Assembly: GCA_934621665.1 (NCBI GenBank)
Contig: CAKTUT010000105.1
Location: 1-6,203, forward strand
Direction of reading: 5' to 3'
Origin: an uncultured Oscillospiraceae bacterium
GTDB taxonomy: Bacteria; Bacillota; Clostridia; Oscillospirales; Oscillospiraceae
Length of the DNA: 6,203 nucleotides
Shown in pieces: positions 1-5,723 of the stretch. The translations under genes and the position numbers were made by a program. The stretch's first letter is position 1, and every line of letters starts with the position of its first letter. The notes beneath the pieces are model-generated. The model did not search any database. It worked only from the letters and a program-made list of their open reading frames with translations, and was not told the origin of the DNA.

Positions 1-1287
1 GTGCAGAACCGGCTTGCCGGGAACGTATTCAAAGTCCACATCAAAGAACCGCACGTCACCCTGAAGCGGGACAAGACGGATTGTACCGTCCTTGTCGATT
101 CGTTTCCATGCCCAAGTGCCGGTACGCTCGGCACATTCGCAAAGCGCGCCGTTTTCTTCGCGGCAGTTGACCAGCGTTACTCTGCCGTCGTCGGCCTCCG
201 GCTGCTGGTCAAGCAGATCAAAGATCCGGCTTGCACCTGCCACAGCCATGGCGACTGCGTTCATCTGCTGGGACACCTGCGAGACGTTGGCAGTAAACTG
301 CTTGCACATGCCAAGATACGACGCGACAACCGAAATCGAAAGCGGCGCAATGATGCTGCCGGTGACGACCAGATTCTGAAGCGAGAGGTTTGGCAGGCGA
401 GAGCCCAGCGTAACAAGCAGCCCGCCCGCAAACGCCGTCAAAACATACAGAAGATTTCCAATGTTGTTCATGATCGGCATGAAGATGTTTGCAAAGCGGT
501 TTGCCTGCTGCGCGTCGGAGAACAGCTGCGCGTTCAGTGCGTCAAAATCCTTTTCGCATGCGGGCTCGTGGCAGAACACTTTTACGACCTTTTGACCGTT
601 CATCATTTCCTCAATGTAGCCCTCAACCTTGCCGAGCGATTTTTGCTGCTGGACAAAGAAAGCGGCAGATTTGCCGCCAATGTTCTTGGTGGCGGCACTC
701 ATGGCGATGATGCCGAGAATGACGACCAGCATCAGCGGAACGCTATAGTAGATCATCATGCAAATAACACCTACAACCGTCAGTCCGGCTGAAAGCAGAT
801 TCGGCAAGCTCTGAGAGATGACCTGCCGCAGCGTGTCGGTGTCGTTTGTAAAGCGGCTCATGATATCGCCGCGGTTGTTGCGGTCAAAATAGGCGATAGG
901 GAGCGTCTGCATCCGGCTAAACATCCGGGTGCGCGTGTTGTGCAAAAAGCCCTGCGTGATGTCGGCCATCAGCTGCGTGTAAATCGTGGTCAGAATCAGA
1001 CTCACGACGTACAGGACAATCATAACGGCGATTACCTGCATCAGCTGCGGATAAATGCTCTGCCAGCCGGAGGTAAGCCCCTGCTCAATATAGCTGGTGA
1101 TGGTCTCAATATACGCCGCGGGCGCAACGCCGATGATGGCGCTGAGAATGATGCAGATGAATACGATGCTCAGCTTGACGGGATAGTCGTGGAAAACCAT
1201 TTTGACCAGACGGCCAAGAACTTTCGGGTCAAATTTACCGCGGCCTGCGCCGATGGGAGGCTTTCCATGTGCGGGACGATTAGCCAT
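1..1287 (-). CDS. ABC exporter half-transporter, second subunit of a heterodimer (partial, 3' end beyond left edge)
   Basis: The visible 429 residues are the membrane domain and the start of the nucleotide-binding domain of an ABC-type multidrug/lipid exporter subunit acting in the cytoplasmic membrane. The first two membrane spans are near residues 38-59 and 83-105. The usual coupling-helix region follows (YFDRNNRGD, then SRFTNDTD), then further spans up to about residue 350. After RIFDLLDQ (354-360) comes a linker of about 40 residues (368-409), longer than in standard exporters, then GDVRFFDVDFEY (410-421), the first strand of the ATPase domain. Reading stops before Walker A, so ATPase motifs cannot be checked. 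The ATG overlaps the stop of the upstream subunit by 8 bases (ATGGCTAA) and has AGGAGG 8 bases upstream (1296-1301). By analogy with TM287/288 and BmrCD, this subunit should carry the canonical catalytic glutamate, because its partner's site is degenerate. The substrate is not predictable. Confidence 0.93.
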   Translation of the reverse strand, partial: MANRPAHGKPPIGAGRGKFDPKVLGRLVKMVFHDYPVKLSIVFICIILSAIIGVAPAAYIETITSYIEQGLTSGWQSIYPQLMQVIAVMIVLYVVSLILTTIYTQLMADITQGFLHNTRTRMFSRMQTLPIAYFDRNNRGDIMSRFTNDTDTLRQVISQSLPNLLSAGLTVVGVICMMIYYSVPLMLVVILGIIAMSAATKNIGGKSAAFFVQQQKSLGKVEGYIEEMMNGQKVVKVFCHEPACEKDFDALNAQLFSDAQQANRFANIFMPIMNNIGNLLYVLTAFAGGLLVTLGSRLPNLSLQNLVVTGSIIAPLSISVVASYLGMCKQFTANVSQVSQQMNAVAMAVAGASRIFDLLDQQPEADDGRVTLVNCREENGALCECAERTGTWAWKRIDKDGTIRLVPLQGDVRFFDVDFEYVPGKPVLH

Positions 1288-3025
1288 TTTCAGCACCTCC
1301 TGCCTTGTTCTGCGAATCATAGACCTCACGGTAGATTGCGCTGCGCGCAAGCAGCGCGTCGTGCGTGCCCATGTCGCTGATGCGGCCGTTATCCATGACC
1401 ACAATCAGATCGGCGTCCTGCACTGAGGAAATGCGCTGGGCAATGATAAACTTGGTGGTATCGGGGATTTCGTCGCGCATCGCCTGACGGATCAGCGCGT
1501 CGGTGCGCGTATCCACGGCGCTGGTGGAGTCATCCAGAATCAGAATCTTCGGCTTTTTCAGCAGCGCCCGCGCGATGCACAGCCGCTGCTTTTGCCCGCC
1601 GGAGACGTTTGTGCCGCCCTGCTCAATATAGGTGTCGTACTTATCGGGGAAGCTCTGGATGAACTCATCCGCCTGTGCAAGCTTGCACGCGCGCACAAGC
1701 TCCTCGTCGCTGGCGTTTGCGTCGCCCCAGCGGAGGTTTTCTTTAATTGTGCCGGAGAAGAGCACGTTCTTTTGCAGCACCACCGAAACCTGATCGCGCA
1801 GTACCGTCATGTCATAGTCGCGCACGTCGATGCCGCCGACACGAACCGCGCCCTCGGTTGCGTCATACAGACGGGAGATAAGCTGAATCAGACTTGTTTT
1901 CGATGAGCCTGTGCCGCCGATGACACCGACGGTCATGCCGGATTTGATATGCAGATCAATATTCTCCAGCGCCATGCGCTCAGCGCGGGCAGAGTATTTG
2001 AAGCTGACATGATCAAAGTCCACACTGCCGTTCGGAACGGTCATGATGGGATTTTCGGGATTGTGCAGGTCGCTCTGCTCGTCAAGCACCTCGCCGATAC
2101 GCTTTGCCGAGGCGGAGGCCATGGTGATCATGACAAACACCATCGACAGCATCATCAGGCTCATAAGTATCTGCATCGAATAGGTGATCATGCTGGCCAG
2201 CGCACCCACGTTCAGATAAGTACCGCCGCTTGCGATAATCAGCTTTGCGGCAAAGTAGCTGATGAGAATCCGGCAGATCGAGATGCAAAACAGCATCAGT
2301 GGATTGTTGAGCGCCAGCAGACGTTCTGCCTGCAAAAAGTCCTTGCGCACATCGTCAGATGCGGCGGTGAACTTGTCAATTTCATAGTCCTCGCGGACAA
2401 AGCTCTTGACCACGCGCATGCCCTGAATATTCTCCTGAATGGAGTTATTGAGGTTGTCGTACTTTTTAAAGACGGCGCGGAACAGCGGCATGGCGTGCTT
2501 TGCCATCAGGCCAAGGCCAAGACCGAGCACCGGAATGACGGCGGCAAAAATCCACGCAAGACGCTTGCCCACGCGAATGGACATGATAACGGCAAAGATC
2601 AGCATCATCGGCGCACGCACGGCAATGCGGATGAGCATCATGAACGCCTGCTGGACGTTTGATACGTCGGTCGTCAGACGCGTGACGAGCGACGAGGTGG
2701 AAAAGCGGTCAATGTTGGAAAAAGAATAGTCCTGCACCTTATAATAAAGGTCGTGGCGCAGGTTCTTTGCAAAGCCGGCGGCGGCAGTGGCGCAGAACCA
2801 GCCAGAGGCTGCGCCGCACAGCAGTGACAGCATCGCCACCACAAAAAGCCGCAGGCCATAGCGCAAAATGACATCCATGCCGCAACCGGACTGAATGTTG
2901 TTGATAAGATCTGCCGTCAGCAGCGGAATAACGCACTCACACGCAACCTCGCCAATGACAAACAGCGGCGTAAGAATCGTGTCGCGGCGGTATTCCCGGA
3001 CGCATCCGGCAAGTCGCTTGATCAT
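1280..3025 (-). CDS. ABC exporter half-transporter, subunit with degenerate ATP site (MarR-linked multidrug-type)
   Basis: A complete 581-residue type IV ABC exporter half: membrane domain at about residues 15-300 and ATPase domain at about 333-575. Visible motifs are Walker A GGTGSSKT (370-377), Q-loop Q418, signature VSGGQ (474-478), Walker B ILILDD (494-499) and D-loop SAVD (502-505). Two catalytic positions are non-canonical. The Walker B glutamate is Asp (D499) and the H-loop histidine is Gln (Q530, in IIAQRISS). The residue before the Walker A lysine is Ser rather than Gly. The D/Q pair is the known signature of the degenerate-site subunit in heterodimeric exporters such as TM287. It therefore pairs with the gene starting at 1287. 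The ATG overlaps the marR stop by 4 bases (ATGA), with AAGGAGG at 3036-3042. Efflux of a toxic compound sensed by the MarR protein is inferred; the substrate is unknown. Confidence 0.95.
   Translation of the reverse strand: MIKRLAGCVREYRRDTILTPLFVIGEVACECVIPLLTADLINNIQSGCGMDVILRYGLRLFVVAMLSLLCGAASGWFCATAAAGFAKNLRHDLYYKVQDYSFSNIDRFSTSSLVTRLTTDVSNVQQAFMMLIRIAVRAPMMLIFAVIMSIRVGKRLAWIFAAVIPVLGLGLGLMAKHAMPLFRAVFKKYDNLNNSIQENIQGMRVVKSFVREDYEIDKFTAASDDVRKDFLQAERLLALNNPLMLFCISICRILISYFAAKLIIASGGTYLNVGALASMITYSMQILMSLMMLSMVFVMITMASASAKRIGEVLDEQSDLHNPENPIMTVPNGSVDFDHVSFKYSARAERMALENIDLHIKSGMTVGVIGGTGSSKTSLIQLISRLYDATEGAVRVGGIDVRDYDMTVLRDQVSVVLQKNVLFSGTIKENLRWGDANASDEELVRACKLAQADEFIQSFPDKYDTYIEQGGTNVSGGQKQRLCIARALLKKPKILILDDSTSAVDTRTDALIRQAMRDEIPDTTKFIIAQRISSVQDADLIVVMDNGRISDMGTHDALLARSAIYREVYDSQNKAGGAENG
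1296..1301 (-). promoter_or_regulatory. Ribosome binding site inside the end of the upstream ABC gene
   Basis: AGGAGG lies 8 bases before the ATG at 1287 and within the coding end of the first ABC subunit. With the 8-base gene overlap, it supports the ATG at 1287 and translational coupling of the two halves. Confidence 0.85.
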
Positions 3026-3477
3026 AGGTCGGATTCCTCCTTTTGATTTTCTGCAATGATATTTTCCGCTGCCATGTCGAGCAGACGGATGAATGTTTCT
3101 ACCTCATCGTCGCGCATTCCGGTGATCATGGCCTGCTCCATTGACTGGATATGGCGGCAGATTTCCGCCTGAATTTCGCGAGCGGGGGGCGTGATGGCTA
3201 CGCGCTTATAGCGCCGGTCATCGGGGTCAGGAATGCAGGTGATAAAGCCTTTCGCCTCCAGACGCTGTAAAAGACCAGAGACGGTTGGGTGCGTCAGATT
3301 AAAGCGCTTTTCAATGTCCTTTGGATAGACAACCTCACCGTCGTGCATAGACAGATAGCGCAGGACGAACGACTGCTGCCCGGTAAGACCAAGTGAATTG
3401 AGCTTGCGGTCAATGGCAAGACGGATATTGTTGCTTAGAATACGGATACGAGAACCGATATGGTTGTTTTCCACCAA
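3022..3477 (-). CDS. MarR-family transcriptional repressor
   Basis: A 151-residue protein, the normal MarR length, and a cytoplasmic dimeric winged-helix DNA-binding protein. Helices at about 7-28 and 100-145 would form the dimer interface. The winged helix spans about 31-97. It includes the recognition helix around HPTVSGLLQRLEAKGF (63-78) and the wing PDPDDRRYKRVAIT (83-96), with the Asp/Arg pattern typical of the family. It is first in an operon with two ABC exporter halves and overlaps the first by 4 bases. The start is TTG at 3477, 9 bases after GGAGG. GTG at 3474 is a possible alternative (12 bases), and there is no in-frame ATG nearby. A perfect palindrome over its own promoter suggests autorepression, relieved by a ligand that the pump exports. 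The ligand cannot be inferred from the sequence. Confidence 0.93.
   Translation of the reverse strand: MVENNHIGSRIRILSNNIRLAIDRKLNSLGLTGQQSFVLRYLSMHDGEVVYPKDIEKRFNLTHPTVSGLLQRLEAKGFITCIPDPDDRRYKRVAITPPAREIQAEICRHIQSMEQAMITGMRDDEVETFIRLLDMAAENIIAENQKEESDL
3036..3042 (-). promoter_or_regulatory. Ribosome binding site for the first ABC subunit
   Basis: AAGGAGG lies inside the end of marR, 10 bases before the ATG at 3025. It supports that start and coupling through the ATGA overlap. Confidence 0.8.
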
Positions 3478-3480
3478 ATA

Positions 3481-3499
3481 ATCTCACCTCCGATGAGAT
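3481..3499 (-). promoter_or_regulatory. Small hairpin presenting the marR Shine-Dalgarno in its loop
   Basis: In the minus-strand RNA, AUCUCA (3499-3494) and UGAGAU (3486-3481) are perfectly complementary and enclose the 7-base loop UCGGAGG. The loop contains the GGAGG (3491-3487) that serves the TTG start at 3477. The stem is only 6 bp, so it is modestly stable. An effect on translation is inference. Confidence 0.5.
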
Positions 3500-3520
3500 A
3501 GGTTGTATGCGACGGATATT

Positions 3521-3536
3521 ATGTAGCATGCTACAT
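3521..3536. promoter_or_regulatory. Probable MarR operator: perfect 16-bp palindrome
   Basis: ATGTAGCATGCTACAT is perfectly self-complementary. It overlaps the last two bases of the predicted -10 of the marR promoter (3540-3535) and covers the expected transcription start near 3528. Length, symmetry and position fit a MarR dimer site that blocks polymerase. No footprint data are available, so the assignment to this MarR is inferred from adjacency. Confidence 0.8.
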
Positions 3537-3563
3537 TTTAACGGATGTGCGGAAAAAAATCAA
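3535..3563 (-). promoter_or_regulatory. Sigma-A type promoter of the marR-ABC operon
   Basis: Minus strand: -35 TTGATT (3563-3558), 17-base spacer, -10 TAAAAT (3540-3535). The predicted start near 3528 gives a leader of about 50 bases before the TTG start. A second weaker -10-like CATAAT (3523-3518) lies downstream without a good -35. The -10 abuts and overlaps the palindromic operator. Confidence 0.75.
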
Positions 3564-3599
3564 GCCGGAGCTGCACGAAAATTTTCGTGCGGCTCCGGC
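3553..3599 (-). terminator. Rho-independent terminator of the DUF89 gene
   Basis: A long hairpin has 18-base arms at 3599-3582 and 3581-3564, GC-rich at the base and AAAA/TTTT at the tip, with one mismatched position (3572/3591). In the minus direction it is followed by TTGATTTTTTT (3563-3553). It lies 63 bases past the stop of the DUF89 gene and directly upstream of marR, so it insulates the exporter operon from read-through. In the plus direction there is only a looser T-rich stretch (3604-3616) and no gene to terminate. Confidence 0.85.
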
Positions 3600-3614
3600 C
3601 AGATTTGTTGATTT

Positions 3615-3653
3615 TTCTAGGGTGCATCATGAGCTTTCAGATACACCCTAGAA
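3615..3653 (-). repeat. 14-bp inverted repeat / stem-loop after the DUF89 stop
   Basis: Arms 3615-3628 and 3640-3653 are complementary over 14 positions with one exception (3625/3643), which is a G-U wobble in the minus-strand RNA but a mismatch in the plus-strand RNA. The loop is 11 bases. It begins 8 bases after the DUF89 stop codon. In the minus direction it is followed by AAATCAAC, not a T-tract, so it is not a classical terminator. It could be an mRNA 3'-stabilising structure or a protein-binding site; the sequence does not decide. Confidence 0.7.
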
Positions 3654-3661
3654 TAGAACAC

Positions 3662-4558
3662 TTAGAAGTGTGCCTCTGGCGGCAGGTTCAGCCGCCGCTC
3701 GCACAGAAACATCCCCTGCATCGGCGCAGCGCCGAGCAGCCGCCACAGGCGGGAGCACTTGCAAAGGAACGCGTAGTAGACGTTCCTGCCGCAGCCAAGA
3801 AGTGACTCAAAATTGGCCTGTCCTTTGGATACGATGACATCAGCGCTGTCGATGGCGGTTCGCAGCGCATCGCTGCAATAATCAAGCTCGGTTGCGGGAA
3901 TGCACGAGCCGTTATCCAGAATTTCGGCCACGATGTCCATGCCGACGGCCAGCGCGTCGATGCGTGTGGCGTCGTTTTGCGCGATACCCCCGCGCACGGC
4001 GCACTGAACGTGCAGCGCGGGATGTGCGCGATGCAGCTGCTCGGCAAGTATGCGATCAAGTGCGATTTCTCCCGCGTTGTCGCAGAGAATCAGCGCCGTC
4101 TGCGCGGTAGAAAGATCGTTGCGGAAGTGGGTGTATTCGGTCTCGTCCAGCTCCTGCGCGGGCGTTGTGGCAATGGCCTCGTCCAGTTCGCGGTCAATCT
4201 TCTCCGCGTCCAGAACGGCGAAATCCAGATAATTTCCGGTGCGCGAGAATTTCAGAGCCATCTTGAGCGGGTCGTCTGCCGCGTCTACAATCTGGCGCAC
4301 GCGCGGCAGCATGGCCATCACGCGCGCGTTTGCCTCGCGTTTGATTTCGGCGTAAGGGTCGCTGACGCCGTAGTATTTTTCAAATGCCGCCGTAAAGTGG
4401 GGCACACACCACGGCGCGGACACGCCGTCGGGTGCGTCGAGCAGACTCTGCAAGACCTCTTTCATAAAAGCCAGCGCCCGTGGGTCGTTTGGTGCGCTTT
4501 TTGTCAGCTGATACTGCCGGTTAACAAGACAGGCGATACACTGTGCGTCAAATTGCAT
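3662..4558 (-). CDS. DUF89 (ARMT1/damage-control phosphatase family) protein, CxxC-containing prokaryotic subfamily
   Basis: A 298-residue soluble, presumably cytoplasmic protein of the DUF89 family, whose members are metal-dependent phosphatases acting on small, often damaged phosphometabolites. Family marks are N-terminal CIAC (C7, C10), SRTGNYLDF (105-113), DNAGEIALD (160-168), VRGGIAQNDAT (188-198), DNGS (215-218) and SKGQANFESL (244-253), then FLCKC near the end. D160/N161 and D196 are the probable metal ligands. The CxxC places it with the prokaryotic subfamily of known structures such as PH1575 and AF1104; its physiological substrate is unknown. The ATG at 4558 was chosen over one 20 codons upstream because AAAGGAG lies 8 bases before it, and MQFDAQCIAC matches the usual N-terminus. 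Transcribed alone: own promoter (4610-4638) and own terminator (3553-3599). Divergent from the PAP2 gene. Confidence 0.9.
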   Translation of the reverse strand: MQFDAQCIACLVNRQYQLTKSAPNDPRALAFMKEVLQSLLDAPDGVSAPWCVPHFTAAFEKYYGVSDPYAEIKREANARVMAMLPRVRQIVDAADDPLKMALKFSRTGNYLDFAVLDAEKIDRELDEAIATTPAQELDETEYTHFRNDLSTAQTALILCDNAGEIALDRILAEQLHRAHPALHVQCAVRGGIAQNDATRIDALAVGMDIVAEILDNGSCIPATELDYCSDALRTAIDSADVIVSKGQANFESLLGCGRNVYYAFLCKCSRLWRLLGAAPMQGMFLCERRLNLPPEAHF

Positions 4559-4566
4559 GGGTAAGA

Positions 4567-4573
4567 CTCCTTT
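4567..4573 (-). promoter_or_regulatory. Ribosome binding site deciding the DUF89 start
   Basis: AAAGGAG is 8 bases before the ATG at 4558. The upstream in-frame ATG at 4618 has no such site and lies upstream of the predicted transcription start (near 4603), so it would not be in the mRNA. Confidence 0.85.
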
Positions 4574-4609
4574 ACGCGGCAAAACGGCGCGCGATTCAAA
4601 TTCAGAAAA

Positions 4610-4638
4610 ATCATACACGATTGTGGCGAATTCGTCAA
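4610..4638 (-). promoter_or_regulatory. Sigma-A promoter of the DUF89 gene
   Basis: Minus strand: -35 TTGACG (4638-4633), 17-base spacer, -10 TATGAT (4615-4610), both 5/6 matches to consensus. The predicted start near 4603 gives a leader of about 45 bases. Its -35 abuts the -35 of the opposing promoter. Confidence 0.8.
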
Positions 4639-4667
4639 TTGCTATTCTGTGTGCGCTGTGTTATACT
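4639..4667 (+). promoter_or_regulatory. Sigma-A promoter of the PAP2 phosphatase gene
   Basis: Plus strand: -35 TTGCTA (4639-4644), 17-base spacer, -10 TATACT (4662-4667) preceded by TGT, an extended -10 (TGn). The predicted start near 4674 gives a leader of about 30 bases before the ATG at 4705. Confidence 0.78.
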
Positions 4668-4704
4668 GAAAAGACAAAAAATGCAGAAAAATGCGAGGAA
4701 TCAA

Positions 4705-5670
4705 ATGAAAAGTCTGAAAACACAGTACCAGCGCGGCGCACTGCTGATTCTGGCGGTGCTGCTGGTTTTTATGGTTGTGGGCTCGTTTCTGGATTTGCAG
4801 ATTTCAGAGCTGCTGTATCCGGGACATGAAAACAGCGTAGGGCAGTTTTTTGCTGCGTTTGGCGAGTTGCCGGCGTTTACGGCGCTGAGCTGCGCGGGTG
4901 CGCTGCTGATTGTCTGGCGAAGCCGTATCAATCGCGATTGGAACGCGCTGATTGCGCTTATCGGCGTAGGTCTTGCACTGATGGCGCTGATTCTCTGTGT
5001 GCATGAGTCGGTTGACAGCGTCCCGGCCATGCCGCTGTGGGTGGCGCTGCTGGTCAGCGTGTTCGTCATGGCGGCGTGCGCGTTCGGCGTGGTTTTATAT
5101 GCGCGTAATGCGTCGGCAAAAACGGTCGGACGTTTTGTGCTGACGCTTGTGATGGTTGCCATCGGTACAATGGTGCTGATCAACGTGATCAAAGTGCCTT
5201 GGGGGCGCGTGCGGATGCGTCTAATTGTCCAGACGGGCAACGAGAGCTATTTTACCCCGTGGTGGCAGGCAGGTACGGCGCTGAAAGACCGGTTGGTGGC
5301 CGAGGGCATCTCCAAGGATGAGTTCCGTTCGTTCCCATCGGGACATACGGCCTGCGCTTCGTGTGCGATGCTGCTGGCGCTGCTGCCCACGCTCAGCCGG
5401 GAAAAACGCAAAAAGACCGGCGCACTTCTGGCTGGCGGCTGTCTGTGGGCGCTGGTGGTGGCGTTTACGCGCATTTGGATGGGCGCGCATTTCCTGACTG
5501 ACGTGACGATGGCATGGCTGATTACGCTTGGTATGACGGCCTTGAGCGTGTATCTGTGCTACTTTAATAAGAAGTTCTTTGATGCGTTTTGGCAGTTTGT
5601 CACACAGCTGCCGAATCCCTTTGGCCGCAAACAGCCGGAGGCTGCCCGCGAGGCGCACGAGGAGCTTTAA
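4705..5670 (+). CDS. PAP2-superfamily integral membrane phosphatase
   Basis: A 321-residue polytopic membrane protein of the PAP2 (type 2 phosphatidic acid phosphatase) superfamily. Members hydrolyse lipid phosphates such as phosphatidic acid, phosphatidylglycerol phosphate or undecaprenyl diphosphate. Catalytic motifs: motif 1 K163-x6-R170, but followed by Met (M171) instead of the usual Pro; motif 2 PSGH (211-214) with H214; motif 3 R256-x5-H262-x3-D266, with H262 the expected nucleophile. Hydrophobic spans lie near 11-30, 57-71, 80-99, 110-132, 143-162, 215-229, 239-256 and 265-286. The tail is polar and charged. Start: ATG at 4705 with GAGG at 4695-4698. An in-frame ATG at 4681 is only about 7 bases after the predicted transcription start and has no binding site. 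A single-gene transcript ends at the terminator at 5680-5708. Which lipid it acts on is not determinable; cell-envelope lipid recycling is a reasonable inference. Confidence 0.92.
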   Translation: MKSLKTQYQRGALLILAVLLVFMVVGSFLDLQISELLYPGHENSVGQFFAAFGELPAFTALSCAGALLIVWRSRINRDWNALIALIGVGLALMALILCVHESVDSVPAMPLWVALLVSVFVMAACAFGVVLYARNASAKTVGRFVLTLVMVAIGTMVLINVIKVPWGRVRMRLIVQTGNESYFTPWWQAGTALKDRLVAEGISKDEFRSFPSGHTACASCAMLLALLPTLSREKRKKTGALLAGGCLWALVVAFTRIWMGAHFLTDVTMAWLITLGMTALSVYLCYFNKKFFDAFWQFVTQLPNPFGRKQPEAAREAHEEL

Positions 5671-5679
5671 TTTGAAAAG

Positions 5680-5708
5680 AAACCCGGCAGGCTCAGCCTG
5701 CCGGGTTT
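5680..5708. terminator. Bidirectional rho-independent terminator between PAP2 and thiT
   Basis: A perfect 13-bp stem (5680-5692 with 5696-5708; AAACCCGGCAGGC on the left) encloses the 3-base loop TCA. In the plus direction it ends in TTTT (5706-5709). In the minus direction the arm ends in TTTCTTTTC. It sits between convergent genes whose stops are 53 bases apart and can serve both. Confidence 0.9.
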
Positions 5709-5723
5709 TGCTGTGGAAGCAGA

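Noticed and set aside
1..792. Plus-strand open frame of 263 codons
   Set aside because: It lies opposite the ABC subunit and is rich in His, Arg and Asp from antisense reading of a GC-rich gene. No start signal or recognisable domain, while the minus strand gives a clear exporter.
1949..2662. Plus-strand open frame of 237 codons
   Set aside because: Antisense shadow of the first ABC subunit; His/Gln/Asp-rich low-complexity composition and no ribosome binding site.
3600..3616. Terminator for plus-strand transcription after the 3564-3599 hairpin
   Set aside because: The T-rich stretch is several bases away and interrupted, and no plus-strand gene precedes it; the uninterrupted T-tract is on the minus side.
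3977..4564. Plus-strand open frame of 195 codons opposite the DUF89 gene
   Set aside because: The minus strand encodes conserved DUF89 motifs through this interval; the plus frame has no family resemblance or start signal.
4559..4618. Twenty-codon N-terminal extension of the DUF89 gene from the ATG at 4618
   Set aside because: It overlaps the promoter -10 (4610-4615) and lies upstream of the predicted transcription start, with no binding site; the ATG at 4558 has an ideal one.
4543..4704. Upstream starts for the PAP2 gene (4543, 4681)
   Set aside because: 4543 lies before the promoter and inside the divergent gene; 4681 would have almost no leader and no binding site. 4705 has GAGG at suitable spacing.
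4701..5240. Minus-strand open frame of 179 codons, Ser/Thr-rich
   Set aside because: Antisense of the PAP2 gene, whose hydrophobic spans and catalytic motifs are on the plus strand.
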